From Streptomyces sp. RFCAC02 (lineage in GTDB: Bacteria; Actinomycetota; Actinomycetes; Streptomycetales; Streptomycetaceae), in NCBI RefSeq assembly GCF_004193175.1, contig NZ_SAUH01000001.1:1033501-1097500 (forward strand): a stretch of DNA of 64,000 bases. Reading direction: 5' to 3'. The position numbers and the translations under genes were made by a program. Under the pieces are notes generated by a model that saw only the letters and a program-made list of their open reading frames with translations, had not been told where the DNA came from and ran no database searches. Below are positions 48,739 to 60,252 of the stretch, in pieces (position 1 is the stretch's first letter; the number at the start of each line of letters is the position of its first letter).

Positions 48739-49701
48739 ATGACCACGACGCATGAGGCGACCCGGACCGCTCAGGGCGCGCCCCCGGCGCGACGGCCGCA
48801 GACCAAGCGGCCGTCGCGCCGGGCGGCGGAGACCCGGGCCGGTTACGCCTTTCTCGCGCCCTGGCTGCTGGGCTTCATCGCCCTGACGGCCGGGCCCATG
48901 ATCGCCTCCGCCTACCTGGCGTTCACCGACTACCACCCGATCCGCGGCGGGAGCTGGATCGGCACCGAGAACTTCACCCGCCTCTTCGACGACCCGCGCT
49001 TCATGGACTCGGTGAAGGTCACCGTGACCTACGCGGTCGTCGGCACGCCGATCAAGCTGGCGGCGGCCCTCGGTGTCGCGATGCTGCTCAACACGCGGCG
49101 GCGCGGCAAGGGCACCTACCGCTCGATGTACTACGCGCCGTCCCTGATCGGCGCGAGCGTGTCCATCGCCATCGTGTGGAAGGCGATGTTCAACGACCAG
49201 GGCATCATCGACGACATCGGTGACATGTTCGGCCTGTGGGACGGCGGCTGGGTCGGCGACCCGGGCAAGACCATGCCGATGATGATCCTGCTGGCCGTCT
49301 GGCAGTTCGGCGCGCCGATGGTGATCTTCCTGGCCGGTCTGAAGCAGATCCCGGTCGAGCTGTACGAGGCCGCGCAGGTGGACGGCGCGGGTCCGTGGCG
49401 CCGGTTTGCGCGGATCACCGTTCCGATGCTGTCGCCGGTGCTGTTCTTCAACCTGGTGCTGGAGACGATCCACTCGTTCCAGATCTTCGGATCGGCGTTC
49501 ATCATCTCGGGCGGCCGCGGCGGCCCGGCGAACTCGACGCTGTTCTACACGCTGTACCTGTACCAGCGCGGTTTCGGCCAGGGCCAGCTCGGCTACGCCG
49601 CCGCGATGGCGTGGCTGCTGGTGATCGCGGTCGGCGTGATCACGCTGATCTTCTTCAGGACCTCGAAGCACTGGGTCCACTACTCAGGGGAGGGCCGATG
49701 A
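48739..49701 (+). CDS. ABC sugar permease 1 (MalF-like)
   Basis: A 320-residue inner-membrane permease with six helices. The EAA loop YEAAQVDGAGPWRRFARITVPML, which contacts the ATPase, is intact. AGYAFLAPWLLGFIALTAGPM marks the usual N-terminal helix of carbohydrate permeases. It overlaps the next permease by four bases (ATGA). It works with the lipoprotein upstream. No ATP-binding subunit gene is nearby. Confidence 0.93.
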   Translation: MTTTHEATRTAQGAPPARRPQTKRPSRRAAETRAGYAFLAPWLLGFIALTAGPMIASAYLAFTDYHPIRGGSWIGTENFTRLFDDPRFMDSVKVTVTYAVVGTPIKLAAALGVAMLLNTRRRGKGTYRSMYYAPSLIGASVSIAIVWKAMFNDQGIIDDIGDMFGLWDGGWVGDPGKTMPMMILLAVWQFGAPMVIFLAGLKQIPVELYEAAQVDGAGPWRRFARITVPMLSPVLFFNLVLETIHSFQIFGSAFIISGGRGGPANSTLFYTLYLYQRGFGQGQLGYAAAMAWLLVIAVGVITLIFFRTSKHWVHYSGEGR

Positions 49702-50618
49702 GCGCCACCACTCTCACCGAGCGGCCGCCCGCGCCGAACGCGCCGAATCCCTCCGGCGCCGTCCTGAAGCGGCGGGCGAAGCGCCGGCGGTCGGGCCGCA
49801 CCCTGCTGTTCCACCTGGTGATGTGGGCCGTGGCGCTGGTCATGCTGTACCCGGGCCTGTGGATGCTGCTGTCGTCGTTCCGGCCGACGCACGAGATCGT
49901 GGGCGAGACCGGCCTCATTCCGGACAAGACGACGCTGGACAACTTCCGCACGGCGTTCTCCGGAATCGGCGGCGTGTCGTTCTGGACGTTCTTCTCCAAC
50001 TCGATGATCCTCGCGGTCGGCTCGGTCGTCGGTGTGTGTCTTTCCTGCTCGATATCGGCGTACGCGTTCGCGCGCATCGATTTCCCGGGCAAGAAGATCT
50101 TCTTCACCCTGATGATCTGCACCCTGCTGCTGCCGTTCCACGTGCTGATCATTCCGCAGTTCATCATGTTCAACGAGATCGGCTGGACGGATTCGTATCT
50201 GCCGCTGCTGGTCGGCAAGTTCCTGGCGGCCGACGCGTTCTTCGTCTTCCTGATGGTGCAGTTCATGCGGAATCTCCCGCGTGAACTGGACGAGTCGGCC
50301 CGTATCGACGGCGCCGGGCATCCGCGCATCTTCTTCTCCATCATGCTGCCGCTGATGCGCCCGGTCCTCGCGACCGCATCGATCTTCGCGTTCATCTGGA
50401 GCTGGAACGACTTCCTCGCGCCGCTCATCTATCTGCGGTCCCCGGACAAATACCCGCTGCCGCTGATGCTGCGCCAGTACACGGACCAGACCAGCGTCTC
50501 GGACTACGGCGGGCAGATGGCCGCCGCCGTCCTGGCCCTGGTGCCTGTCATCCTGTTCTTCGTCCTCTTCCAGCGCTACATCGTGGACGGTGTGGCCACC
50601 TCGGGTCTGAAGGGCTGA
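49698..50618 (+). CDS. ABC sugar permease 2 (MalG-like)
   Basis: A 306-residue permease with six helices. EAA loop DESARIDGAGHPRIFFSIMLPLM; N-terminal FHLVMWAVALVMLYPGLWMLLSSF; C-terminal VILFFVLFQRYIVDGVATSGLKG, the classical end of MalG-type proteins. Start ATG 49698 overlaps the previous stop. It forms a heterodimer with permease 1. Confidence 0.93.
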   Translation: MSATTLTERPPAPNAPNPSGAVLKRRAKRRRSGRTLLFHLVMWAVALVMLYPGLWMLLSSFRPTHEIVGETGLIPDKTTLDNFRTAFSGIGGVSFWTFFSNSMILAVGSVVGVCLSCSISAYAFARIDFPGKKIFFTLMICTLLLPFHVLIIPQFIMFNEIGWTDSYLPLLVGKFLAADAFFVFLMVQFMRNLPRELDESARIDGAGHPRIFFSIMLPLMRPVLATASIFAFIWSWNDFLAPLIYLRSPDKYPLPLMLRQYTDQTSVSDYGGQMAAAVLALVPVILFFVLFQRYIVDGVATSGLKG

Positions 50619-50622
50619 GGCG

Positions 50623-51240
50623 ATGAATCGCACGGATCGCACGGACGGCTCCCGGCTGTCGACCGGGATCGCGCTGTTCGGCGAGGTCGTGATCACCGGC
50701 GCCGTGGTCGCCGTCCTGTGCCTGCCGGTCGTCACCGCCCTCCCGGCGCTGGCGGCCGGCACCGCGCACCTGCGGCGCCACCTCGCCGGGGAGCGCACAC
50801 GCGTCCCCGACCTCCTGCGGGACTTCGCGGCCGGCTGCCGCACACTGTGGCCGGCCGCGCTGGCGTTCCCGCTGCTCGCGCTGCTGCTCCTGTGGAACCT
50901 GTCACTGGCCCAGGCCGACTACCTGCCGGGGTCCGGCGCCATGGTTGCGGTGACGACGCTGCTGCTGGCCGGCTGGGCGGTCGTGCTGCTGCGGACGGCG
51001 GCGCTGTGGGACCCGTCGCGCACCGATCCGGTCGCCCTCGTGCGGGAGGCCGCCGAGACCACCGGACGGGACGTGGCGGGGTCGGTCCTGCTGGCGTTCG
51101 CGTGCGGGATGTGCCTCGTGTTCGTCTGGATGCTGCTGCCGCTGGCCCTGCTGCCGGGCGGTCTCCTGCCGCTGGCCGCGCTCTCGGTGGAGGCCCGCCG
51201 GCTGGCCCGCGAGCGGGCCGCGGAGCCCGAGGCGCGCTGA
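50623..51240 (+). CDS. YesL-like DUF624 membrane protein
   Basis: A 205-residue protein with four to five helices. N-terminal EVVITGAVVAVLCLPVVTALPALAAGTAHLRRHL followed by PDLLRDFAAGC gives the DUF624/YesL pattern (membrane helix, Pro-Thr-Pro turn, then a soluble DF motif). YesL proteins accompany rhamnogalacturonan or other plant-sugar ABC importers in Firmicutes. Its place four bases after permease 2 strengthens the pectin assignment. Molecular role unknown; an accessory for transporter assembly is a reasonable guess. Confidence 0.8.
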   Translation: MNRTDRTDGSRLSTGIALFGEVVITGAVVAVLCLPVVTALPALAAGTAHLRRHLAGERTRVPDLLRDFAAGCRTLWPAALAFPLLALLLLWNLSLAQADYLPGSGAMVAVTTLLLAGWAVVLLRTAALWDPSRTDPVALVREAAETTGRDVAGSVLLAFACGMCLVFVWMLLPLALLPGGLLPLAALSVEARRLARERAAEPEAR

Positions 51241-51258
51241 GGCCGCGCCGACCGGGAC

Positions 51259-52163
51259 TCACACCCCGCCGGCGGCCTCCCCCGCCGTGACGCGGCCGAG
51301 CAGGATGCGCCGCAGCTCCCGCGCGGCGCGCGGCGGCGACACGTCCCCCGGTGCGCCAGCGAGACGGTGCGCCGCAGCCCGGGCGCGGCGAACGGAGTAG
51401 CGCGCAGCCCGGACCGTTCCGCCACCATGCGGGGCACGACGGCGATCCCGAGCCCGGCCCGCACCAGCTCGATGACCGCGTCCATCTCGCCGCCCTCGAC
51501 GGAGAACAACGGCTCGAACCCCGCGTCGCGGCACGCGGCCACGGTCAGTTCCCGCAGGTCGTAGCCGTGGCGGAACATCACCATCGGCCGCTGCCGCAGG
51601 TCGTCGATCCGCATCCGACCGCCGGCCGCCGGCGGCGGGGCCGACGCGGCGGAGACGACGACCAGCTCCTCCCGCAGCAGTTCCTCGGTGGCCAGCGCCG
51701 GCGCCTGGAGCGGCAGCGGTGTGATGATCAGCGCGAGGTCCAGCTCGCCCGCCGCGAGGACGCGCACCAGGTCCTGGGACCCGCCCTCGTGGATGAACAG
51801 CTCGACGCCCGGATAGCTGTCGCGGAAGATCCGCAGCACGTCCGGCACGAGACTGGCGCACAGGCTGGGCGGCGCGCCGAGCCGCACGCGTCCGCGCCGC
51901 AGCCGCACCACCTCCTGCACCTCGCGCCGCGCCGTCTCGGTGTCGGCGAGGATGCGGCGCGCCAGCGGCAGCAGCGCCTCCCCCGCGTCCGTCAGCGCGA
52001 CATGGCCCCGCGCCCGGTGGAACAGCTCGGCGCCGAGATCGCGCTCCAGCGCGCGGATCTGCTGGGACAGCGACGGCTGCGCGACGTGCTCGCGGGCCGC
52101 GGCCCGGGTGAAGTGGCGGGTCTCCGCCACGGCCGTGAAATACCGGAGCTGCTGGAGCTGCAT
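51259..52163 (-). pseudogene. LysR-family regulator with a homopolymer frameshift
   Basis: N-terminal HTH is intact (QLQQLRYFTAVAETRHFTRAAAREHVAQPSLSQQIRALERDLG), as is the effector domain up to GLRRTVSLAHR. At a run of five C (51345-51349 on the plus strand) the frame changes. The expected end DVSPPRAARELRRILLGRV is found in another frame, stopping at 51259. One extra G in the gene would restore about 301 residues. As read, translation continues about 340 bp antisense to the YesL gene. A sequencing indel is quite possible. It is divergent from sdhCAB, the same context as a LysR gene beside the second Sdh operon of streptomycetes. Confidence 0.8.
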
Positions 52164-52183
52164 ACGGACCATCCTACGCGGGA

Positions 52184-52202
52184 CGATAGGCAGCACCTAT
52201 CG
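52184..52202. promoter_or_regulatory. LysR-type operator between LysR and sdhC
   Basis: CGATAGG, five bases, CCTATCG: a perfect 7-bp inverted repeat. It contains the T-N11-A pattern of LysR sites and lies 21 bp from the LysR start and 58 bp from sdhC. Confidence 0.65.
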
Positions 52203-52259
52203 GAATCAGTCCGACTATGTCTTGGACCTCTCCCCGGCGGCCGCCCTACCGTGCCTGAC

Positions 52260-53021
52260 ATGGCTCTGGCGACCAACAGGCCGGCGACGCCCGGCACGCC
52301 GCAACCGCACCCCCCGCAGCACGACACCCCCCGGCCCCGCCGGCCGAGGAGTGCCGCGGGCCGCTTCTGGCACTCCACCATCGGCAAGAAAGCCGTGATG
52401 GCCACGAGCGGCCTCGTCATGCTGGCGTACCTGGTGGCCCACATGCTGGGCAACCTCAAGGTGTTCTTCGGCCCGGACGACATGAACGGCTACGCGCACT
52501 GGCTGCGCACCATCGGCGAGCCGGTCCTGCACCACGAGTGGTTCCTGTGGATCATGCGGCCGCTCCTGCTGCTCGCGGTCGTCGCGCACGCCGTGGCCGC
52601 CGCCCAGCTCAGCCGCCGCGACCTGGCCGCCCGCCCCGTGAAGTACGCGCACCGCAAGGCCCGCACCAGCTACGCCACGCGCACCATGCGCTGGGGCGGG
52701 GTGATCCTGGCGCTGTTCATCGTCTGGCACATCCTGGACCTCACCACCGGCACCGTGAATCCGCGCGGCGAGGCCGGCCACCCGTACGAGAACATCGTCG
52801 CCGCCTTCAGCACGTGGTACGGCAACACGATCTACATCGTCGCCATGCTGGCCCTCGGCCTGCACATCCGGCACGGCTTCCACGGCGCGGCGCAGACGCT
52901 CGGCGCCGGCAGCCCCACGCGCGACCGCGTGTGGAAGGCGTGCGCGAACGTCCTCGCCGTCGTCCTGACCGCGGGTTTCCTGTCCGTCCCCGTCGGCGTG
53001 ATGACCGGAATCGTGGAGTGA
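52260..53021 (+). CDS. sdhC: Succinate dehydrogenase cytochrome b558 subunit
   Basis: A 253-residue membrane anchor of the b558 family with five helices: [81 protein letters not shown] and [17 protein letters not shown]. Histidines in AHMLGN, VAHAV, VWHILD and LHIRHGFHG are placed to bind two hemes, as in type B enzymes using menaquinone. ATG 52260; an in-frame GTG at 52251 is possible, and a TACCGT -10-like element before it suggests leaderless initiation. First gene of the C-A-B operon. Confidence 0.9.
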   Translation: MALATNRPATPGTPQPHPPQHDTPRPRRPRSAAGRFWHSTIGKKAVMATSGLVMLAYLVAHMLGNLKVFFGPDDMNGYAHWLRTIGEPVLHHEWFLWIMRPLLLLAVVAHAVAAAQLSRRDLAARPVKYAHRKARTSYATRTMRWGGVILALFIVWHILDLTTGTVNPRGEAGHPYENIVAAFSTWYGNTIYIVAMLALGLHIRHGFHGAAQTLGAGSPTRDRVWKACANVLAVVLTAGFLSVPVGVMTGIVE

Positions 53022-53029
53022 GTGCCCCC

Positions 53030-54972
<1,943 letters not shown>

Positions 54973-54976
<4 letters not shown>

Positions 54977-55725
54977 ACCTCACCCTGCGCATCTGGCGGC
55001 AGCCGGGTCCCGACGCCGAGGGCGCGATGACCACCTACGAGGTCACCGGCGTCTCGCCCGACATGTCCTTCCTGGAGATGCTCGACACCCTGAACGAGGA
55101 CCTCATCACCCGCGGCGAGGAGCCCGTGGCGTTCGACCACGACTGCCGCGAGGGCATCTGCGGCGCCTGCGGCATGGTCATCAACGGCGACGCCCACGGC
55201 CCGGAGCGCACCACCACCTGCCAGCTCCACATGCGGCACTTCGAGGACGGCGACACGATCGACGTGGAGCCGTGGCGGGCCGCCGCGTTCCCCGTGGTGA
55301 AGGACCTGGTGGTGGACCGCTCCGCGTTCGACCGGGTCATCGGCGCCGGCGGCTACATCACCGCGCCGACCGGCAGCGCGCCCGAGGCCCACGCCACCCC
55401 GGTGCCGAAGCCGGCGGCCGACACGGCGTTCGAGCACGCCGAGTGCATCGGCTGCGGGGCGTGCGTCGCCGCCTGCCCGAACGGGTCGGCGATGCTCTTC
55501 ACCTCCGCCAAGGTCGTCCACCTGAACACGTTGCCCCAGGGCGGTCCCGAACGGGAGAGCCGCGTCCTCGGGATGGTGGAGACGATGGACGCCGAGGGCT
55601 TCGGCGGCTGCACCAACACCGGCATGTGCACGACGGTCTGCCCGAAGGGCATCCCCATGTCGTCCATCACGACGCTGAACCGCGAGTACCTCCGCGCGGC
55701 ACGCAAGGGCGGCTCGGCCCGCTGA
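54973..55725 (+). CDS. sdhB: Succinate dehydrogenase iron-sulfur subunit
   Basis: A 250-residue protein with an N-terminal plant-type [2Fe-2S] site ([15 protein letters not shown], then TTTCQLHM) and a C-terminal bacterial-ferredoxin domain. The latter has [17 protein letters not shown] and [17 protein letters not shown] for the [3Fe-4S] and [4Fe-4S] centres. Start GTG 54973 overlaps the sdhA stop (GTGA). It completes the sdhCAB operon and ends at a hairpin shared with hisF, which converges on it. Direction in vivo (succinate oxidation or fumarate reduction) cannot be read. Confidence 0.95.
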
Positions 55726-55732
55726 ACGCCGG

Positions 55733-55761
55733 GGGCGGGGGCCGCGCGCCGGCCCCCGTCC
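55733..55761. terminator. Shared terminator between sdhB and hisF
   Basis: Stem of about 11 pairs with one G-T (55733-55743 with 55751-55761) and 7-base loop, in the 40-bp gap between convergent genes, so likely bidirectional. Confidence 0.65.
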
Positions 55762-55765
55762 GGCC

Positions 55766-56536
55766 TCAGCGGACGGTGTGGCCCGCCCCGCGCAGCGCGC
55801 CCTTCACTTCGCCAATCCGCAGATCACCGAAGTGGAACACCGACGCGGCGAGCACGGCGTCCGCGCCCGCCTCGACCGCCGGCGGGAAGTCCGCGAGCCG
55901 GCCGGCGCCGCCCGAGGCGATGACGGGGATCGCGACCCGCTTGCGCACCGCGGCGATCATCGTCGTGTCGTAGCCGTCCTTGGTGCCGTCGGCGTCCATG
56001 GAGTTCAGCAGGATCTCGCCCGCCCCGAGCTCGGCCGCCCGCTGTGCCCAGGCGACCGCGTCGATGCCGGTGCCGCGCCGCCCGCCGTGCGTCGTCACCT
56101 CGAAGCCGGACTCCGTGACCGTGCCCTCGGGGCAGCGCCGCGCGTCCACCGACAGCACGAGTACCTGGCTGCCGAACCGCTCGGCGATCTCGCGGATCAG
56201 CTCGGGCCGCGCGATGGCCGCCGTGTTGACGCCGACCTTGTCCGCGCCGGCGCGCAGCAGCCGGTCCACGTCGTCGGGCGTGCGGACGCCGCCGCCCACC
56301 GTCAGCGGGATGAAGACCTGCTCGGCGGTGCGGCGCACCACGTCGTAGGTCGTCTCGCGGTTCCCCGACGACGCGGTGATGTCGAGGAACGTCAGCTCGT
56401 CCGCGCCCTCCGCGTCGTAGAGCTTGGCCATCTCCACCGGGTCGCCGGCGTCGCGGAGGTTCCGGAAGTTGACGCCCTTGACGACCCGGCCCGCGTCCAC
56501 GTCCAGGCAGGGAATGACCCGTACCGCCAGCGTCAC
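55766..56536 (-). CDS. hisF: Imidazole glycerol phosphate synthase cyclase subunit
   Basis: A 256-residue TIM barrel that forms imidazole glycerol phosphate and AICAR from PRFAR and ammonia provided by HisH. Catalytic Asp residues in [19 protein letters not shown] and the loop DITASSGN. Phosphate loops [24 protein letters not shown] and [12 protein letters not shown]. Full length. It overlaps the RidA-like gene by four bases and is the last gene of the operon from hisD. Confidence 0.97.
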   Translation of the reverse strand: MTLAVRVIPCLDVDAGRVVKGVNFRNLRDAGDPVEMAKLYDAEGADELTFLDITASSGNRETTYDVVRRTAEQVFIPLTVGGGVRTPDDVDRLLRAGADKVGVNTAAIARPELIREIAERFGSQVLVLSVDARRCPEGTVTESGFEVTTHGGRRGTGIDAVAWAQRAAELGAGEILLNSMDADGTKDGYDTTMIAAVRKRVAIPVIASGGAGRLADFPPAVEAGADAVLAASVFHFGDLRIGEVKGALRGAGHTVR

Positions 56537-56952
56537 GGCCGCTCGCCCCCCTCGGCGCCCGCCCCGCCCCGCGGCCCGCGGTACGCCTCGATCTCGACCT
56601 GCACGAGGATGCGCGAGTCGGCGAAGCCCGCGACCACGGCCAGCGTCGTCACCGGCCGGACCGCCGCGAACAGCTCCTGGTGGGCGCGGGTGACCTCCTC
56701 CACGTCCCGCGAGTGGCTGAGGTAGATGCGGGTCCGCACGACGGACTCGATGCCGAGCCCGAACGGCGTCAGCGCCGCCACCGCGTCCGCGAGCGCCACC
56801 CGGGCCTGCTCGTACGGGTCCCCCACGGCCGCGGCACCGGCGGTCGGCGGCATCGTGCCGCCGACCAGCACCATGTCACCGGCCGCGACGGCACGCGCCG
56901 CGCCGAGCGTCTCCTCCCACGGACCGCCGGTCCCCACGCGTTCCAGCGCCAT
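56533..56952 (-). CDS. RidA/YjgF-family protein
   Basis: A 139-residue Rid-superfamily protein. [22 protein letters not shown] and [34 protein letters not shown] hold the family core with the key Arg of the TRIYL motif. VEIEAYRG is the conserved C-terminal Glu segment. RidA members deaminate reactive enamine/imine intermediates, often from PLP enzymes such as HisC, although a specific link to histidine synthesis is not proven. It is embedded between priA and hisF with one- and four-base overlaps, so it is translated with the his enzymes. Confidence 0.85.
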   Translation of the reverse strand: MALERVGTGGPWEETLGAARAVAAGDMVLVGGTMPPTAGAAAVGDPYEQARVALADAVAALTPFGLGIESVVRTRIYLSHSRDVEEVTRAHQELFAAVRPVTTLAVVAGFADSRILVQVEIEAYRGPRGGAGAEGGERP

Positions 56953-57677
56953 CAGGCCACCGCCTCCACCGTCCGCAGCGCCTCCTCCAGCGTGAAGGCG
57001 CCCGCGTACAGCGCCTTCCCGACGATCGCGCCCTCCACGCCCACGGAGGTGAGGGACGCGATGGCCCGCAGGTCCTTCAGCGACGACACGCCGCCGGACG
57101 CCACGACGGGCCGGTCGGTGGCCTCGCACACGGACCGCAGCAGGTCCAGGTTCGGCCCCTGGAGGGTGCCGTCCTTGTTGATGTCGGTCACGACGTAGCG
57201 GGCGCAGCCCTCGGCGTTCAGCCGCTCCAGGGTCTCGAAGAGGTCGCCGCCGTCCCGCGTCCAGCCGCGGCCGCGCAGCGTCGTGCCGCGGACGTCGAGG
57301 CCGACGGCGATCCGGTCGCCGTGCTCGGCGATCACCTTGGCGACCCACTCCGGGGACTCCAGGGCCGCGGTACCGAGGTTGACGCGGGTGCAGCCGGTGG
57401 CGAGGGCGGCGGCGAGGGTGTCGTCGTCGCGGATGCCGCCGGACAGCTCGACCTCGATGTCCATGGCGCGGACGACGTCGGCGATCTGCTCGCGGTTGTC
57501 GCCGGTGCCGAACGCGGCGTCGAGGTCGACCAGGTGCAGCCACTGCGCGCCGGCCCGCTGCCAGGCGACGGCGGCGGCGTACGGGTCGCCGTAGGACGTC
57601 TCGGTGCCGGACTCGCCGTGCACCAGGCGGACGGCCTGGCCGTTGCGGACGTCGACGGCGGGGAGGAGTTCCAGCAT
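56952..57677 (-). CDS. priA: Bifunctional HisA/TrpF isomerase
   Basis: A 241-residue TIM-barrel sugar isomerase. [29 protein letters not shown] and [16 protein letters not shown] are the PriA hallmarks. The catalytic Asp pair lies in PAVDV and [10 protein letters not shown], and the phosphate loops are ELSGGIRD and [13 protein letters not shown]. In actinomycetes PriA performs both the HisA step (ProFAR isomerisation) and the TrpF step (PRA isomerisation). No separate trpF occurs among the trp genes of this window, in agreement. The start is ATG 57677, overlapping the hisH stop by one base (TGATG); an adjacent GTG is possible. Confidence 0.96.
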   Translation of the reverse strand: MLELLPAVDVRNGQAVRLVHGESGTETSYGDPYAAAVAWQRAGAQWLHLVDLDAAFGTGDNREQIADVVRAMDIEVELSGGIRDDDTLAAALATGCTRVNLGTAALESPEWVAKVIAEHGDRIAVGLDVRGTTLRGRGWTRDGGDLFETLERLNAEGCARYVVTDINKDGTLQGPNLDLLRSVCEATDRPVVASGGVSSLKDLRAIASLTSVGVEGAIVGKALYAGAFTLEEALRTVEAVA

Positions 57678-58369
57678 CACAGAGTCTCGATCCAGTTGGT
57701 GATGAGGCGGGCGCCGGCGTCGCCGGACTTCTCCGGGTGGAATTGGGTGGCCCACAGCGGCCCGTTCTCCACGGCGGCGACGAACGGCTCGCCGTGCGTG
57801 GACCAGGTGACCTTCGCGGGGCTCTGCGCCGCGTGGTGGGCGGGCAGCTCCCAGTCGTGGACCGCGTACGAGTGGACGAAGTAGAACCGCTCGCCGGGTG
57901 CTATGCCTGCGAACAGCCGGGAGTCGGCGGGGGGCCGCACCGTGTTCCACCCCATGTGGGGGACGATGTCGGCGCGCAGCGGCCCCACCGTGCCCGGCCA
58001 CTCGTCCAGCCCCTCGCTGGCGACACCGTGCTCGATGCCGCGGGCGAACAGGATCTGCATCCCGACGCAGATGCCGAGGACGGGCCGCCCGCCGGCCAGC
58101 CGGCGGCCGACGACCCAGTCGCCGCGGGCCTGCCGCAGCCCGTTCATGCAGGCGGCGAACGCGCCGACGCCGGGGACGAGGAGCCCGTCGGCGTTCAGCG
58201 CGGTGTCCAGGTCGCGCGTGATCTCGACCTCGGCGCCGGTCCTGGCGACGGCGCGCTGGGCGGAGCGAATGTTGCCGAAGCCGTAGTCGAAGACCACGAC
58301 CTTCCGGCCGCGCCCCGGGCTGCCGGACACGGCGTCGGCGAACGACTCGGTGCGGGTGTCGGTCGTCAC
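57677..58369 (-). CDS. hisH: Imidazole glycerol phosphate synthase glutaminase subunit
   Basis: A 230-residue class I amidotransferase that hydrolyses glutamine and channels ammonia to HisF. Nucleophile Cys in [11 protein letters not shown]; His and Glu of the triad in [15 protein letters not shown]-terminal [21 protein letters not shown] 58369 (TTDTRTESF) is chosen because the next gene ends just upstream. Part of the his operon. Confidence 0.96.
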   Translation of the reverse strand: MTTDTRTESFADAVSGSPGRGRKVVVFDYGFGNIRSAQRAVARTGAEVEITRDLDTALNADGLLVPGVGAFAACMNGLRQARGDWVVGRRLAGGRPVLGICVGMQILFARGIEHGVASEGLDEWPGTVGPLRADIVPHMGWNTVRPPADSRLFAGIAPGERFYFVHSYAVHDWELPAHHAAQSPAKVTWSTHGEPFVAAVENGPLWATQFHPEKSGDAGARLITNWIETL

Positions 58370-58373
58370 GGTG

Positions 58374-58532
58374 TCACGCTCCCAGCCGGAGGGCGCCGGC
58401 CAGCAGGCACATGCCGCTCGCCACACCGAGCAGCGCGATGACGCCCCTGGGCAGCCCCTGCTTCACGAACGAGTAGACGCCGCCGGCGAGGAAGAGCCCC
58501 ACAATCAGCAGCACTGTCGACAGGCCGTTCAC
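58374..58532 (-). CDS. Small membrane protein in the his operon
   Basis: 52 residues from GTG 58532: [51 protein letters not shown], two hydrophobic helices joined by FVKQGLPRG. It overlaps the hisB stop (GTGA), leaves four bases to hisH and has clear coding bias. A small protein in this position is conserved in streptomycete his operons. No activity known; a structural or transport-related role is possible. Confidence 0.75.
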   Translation of the reverse strand: MNGLSTVLLIVGLFLAGGVYSFVKQGLPRGVIALLGVASGMCLLAGALRLGA

Positions 58533-59119
58533 AGGGCGCCCTTGGTGGAGGGGATGCCGGTCTGCCGCGGGTCGATCTCGCTGGCGTACCGCAGCGCGCG
58601 GGCCAGCGCCTTGAACTGGCACTCGACGATGTGGTGGGCGTTGCGCCCGTACGGGACGTGGACGTGCAGCGCGACCTGCGCCTGCGCCACGAACGACTCC
58701 AGGATGTGCCGGGTCATCGTGGTGTCGTACGTGCCGATCATCGGCGCCATGTTCTCCGGCTCGCGGTGCACGAGGTACGGGCGGCCCGACAGGTCGACGG
58801 TCACCTGCGCGAGCGACTCGTCCAGCGGTACCGAGGCGTCCGCGAACCGCACGATGCCGCGCTTGTCCCCGAGCGCCTGGCGGAACGCCGCGCCGAGCGC
58901 GAGCGCGGTGTCCTCGATCGTGTGGTGCGTGTCGATGTGCAGGTCCCCGTCGGTCTTCACCGTCAGGTCGAACAGACCGTGCCGCCCGAGCTGGTCGAGC
59001 ATGTGGTCGAAGAAGCCGACCCCGGTCGACACATCGACCCGTCCGGTGCCGTCGAGGTCGATCCCGACGGTGACCGAGGTCTCCTTGGTGGTGCGCTCCA
59101 CGCGGCCCACGCGCGTCAT
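58529..59119 (-). CDS. hisB: Imidazoleglycerol-phosphate dehydratase
   Basis: A 196-residue monofunctional Mn-dependent dehydratase with no phosphatase domain. The His-rich metal sites are [47 protein letters not shown] and [19 protein letters not shown]. Full length. Start ATG 59119 overlaps the hisC stop by four bases. Confidence 0.97.
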   Translation of the reverse strand: MTRVGRVERTTKETSVTVGIDLDGTGRVDVSTGVGFFDHMLDQLGRHGLFDLTVKTDGDLHIDTHHTIEDTALALGAAFRQALGDKRGIVRFADASVPLDESLAQVTVDLSGRPYLVHREPENMAPMIGTYDTTMTRHILESFVAQAQVALHVHVPYGRNAHHIVECQFKALARALRYASEIDPRQTGIPSTKGAL

Positions 59120-60252
59120 TCGCTGATCTCCTTCCGCACTGCCCGGACGGCGTCCAGGAAGGCGTCGTTCTCCTGGTGGGTGCCCGTGCTGACCCGCAGC
59201 CTGCCGGGCACGCCGTTGTCCCGGACGAGCACGCCGTGCGCGAGCAGCCGCTCCCAGACGTCGTGCGGGTCGGCGAAGACGCCGAACTGCACGAAGTTGG
59301 CGTCGGACTCCGTCACGTCGCAGCCCATGCCGCGCAGCTCCGCGACCAGCCGGTCCCGTTCGGCCTTGAGCTCCTCGACGTACCCGAGCAGCGTATCGGC
59401 GAACTCCAGCGCGGCGAGCGCGGTGGCCTGCGCGACGGCGGAGAGGTGGTACGGCAGGCGCACGAGCTGCACGGCGTCCACGACGGCCGGGTCGGCCGCG
59501 AGGTAGCCGAGGCGCAGCCCGGCCGCGCCGAACGCCTTGGACATGGTACGGGTGACGACGAGGTTGGGCCGGCCGTCCAGCAGCCGCAGCAGCGACGGTT
59601 GGTGGCTGAACTCGGCGTACGCCTCGTCCACGACGACCAGCGCGCCGTGCCCGCCCCGGGCGGCGTCCTGCGCCGCGTCGTACAGGGCGGTGACGGCCTC
59701 GGCCTCGACGGCGGTGCCCGTCGGGTTGTTCGGCGAGCAGATGAACACGATGTCCGGCGCGTGCTCGCGGACGGCGGCGACGGCGGCGGCGACGTCGATG
59801 CCGTAGTCCGGCCTGCGGGGGCCGGCGATCCAGCCGGTGCCGGTGCCGCGCGCCAGCAGCGCGTACATCGAGTACGAGGGGTCGAAGCCGATGGCGGTGC
59901 GCCCCGGGCCGCCGAACGTCTGCAGGAGCTGCTGCATGATCTCGTTCGACCCGTTGGCGGCCCACACGCGGTCGGCGCCGAGCACCGGCCCGCCGCCGGT
60001 GCGCGTGAGGTACGCGGCGAGGCCGGTCCGCAGGGCGACGGCGTCGCGGTCGGGGTAGCGGTTGAGGGTGCGGGCGGCGGCGGCGACGCGCTCGGCGATC
60101 AGCCGCACCAGCTCCTCGGGCAGGGGGTGGGGGTTCTCGTTGGTGTTGAGCCGCACGGGGACGTCGATCTGCGGCGCGCCGTACGGGCTCTTGCCCCGCA
60201 GCTCGTCCCTGATGGGCAGGTCGTCGATACGGGTCTTGCGCTGCTCGGTCAC
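59116..60252 (-). CDS. hisC: Histidinol-phosphate aminotransferase
   Basis: A 378-residue class II PLP aminotransferase. PLP lysine in [17 protein letters not shown], Asn and Tyr ligands in [11 protein letters not shown] and [10 protein letters not shown]-terminal [16 protein letters not shown], and phosphate Arg in [18 protein letters not shown] 60252 overlaps the hisD stop (GTGA). It uses glutamate as amino donor, the product of the GltBD encoded in the same window. Confidence 0.96.
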   Translation of the reverse strand: MTEQRKTRIDDLPIRDELRGKSPYGAPQIDVPVRLNTNENPHPLPEELVRLIAERVAAAARTLNRYPDRDAVALRTGLAAYLTRTGGGPVLGADRVWAANGSNEIMQQLLQTFGGPGRTAIGFDPSYSMYALLARGTGTGWIAGPRRPDYGIDVAAAVAAVREHAPDIVFICSPNNPTGTAVEAEAVTALYDAAQDAARGGHGALVVVDEAYAEFSHQPSLLRLLDGRPNLVVTRTMSKAFGAAGLRLGYLAADPAVVDAVQLVRLPYHLSAVAQATALAALEFADTLLGYVEELKAERDRLVAELRGMGCDVTESDANFVQFGVFADPHDVWERLLAHGVLVRDNGVPGRLRVSTGTHQENDAFLDAVRAVRKEISE

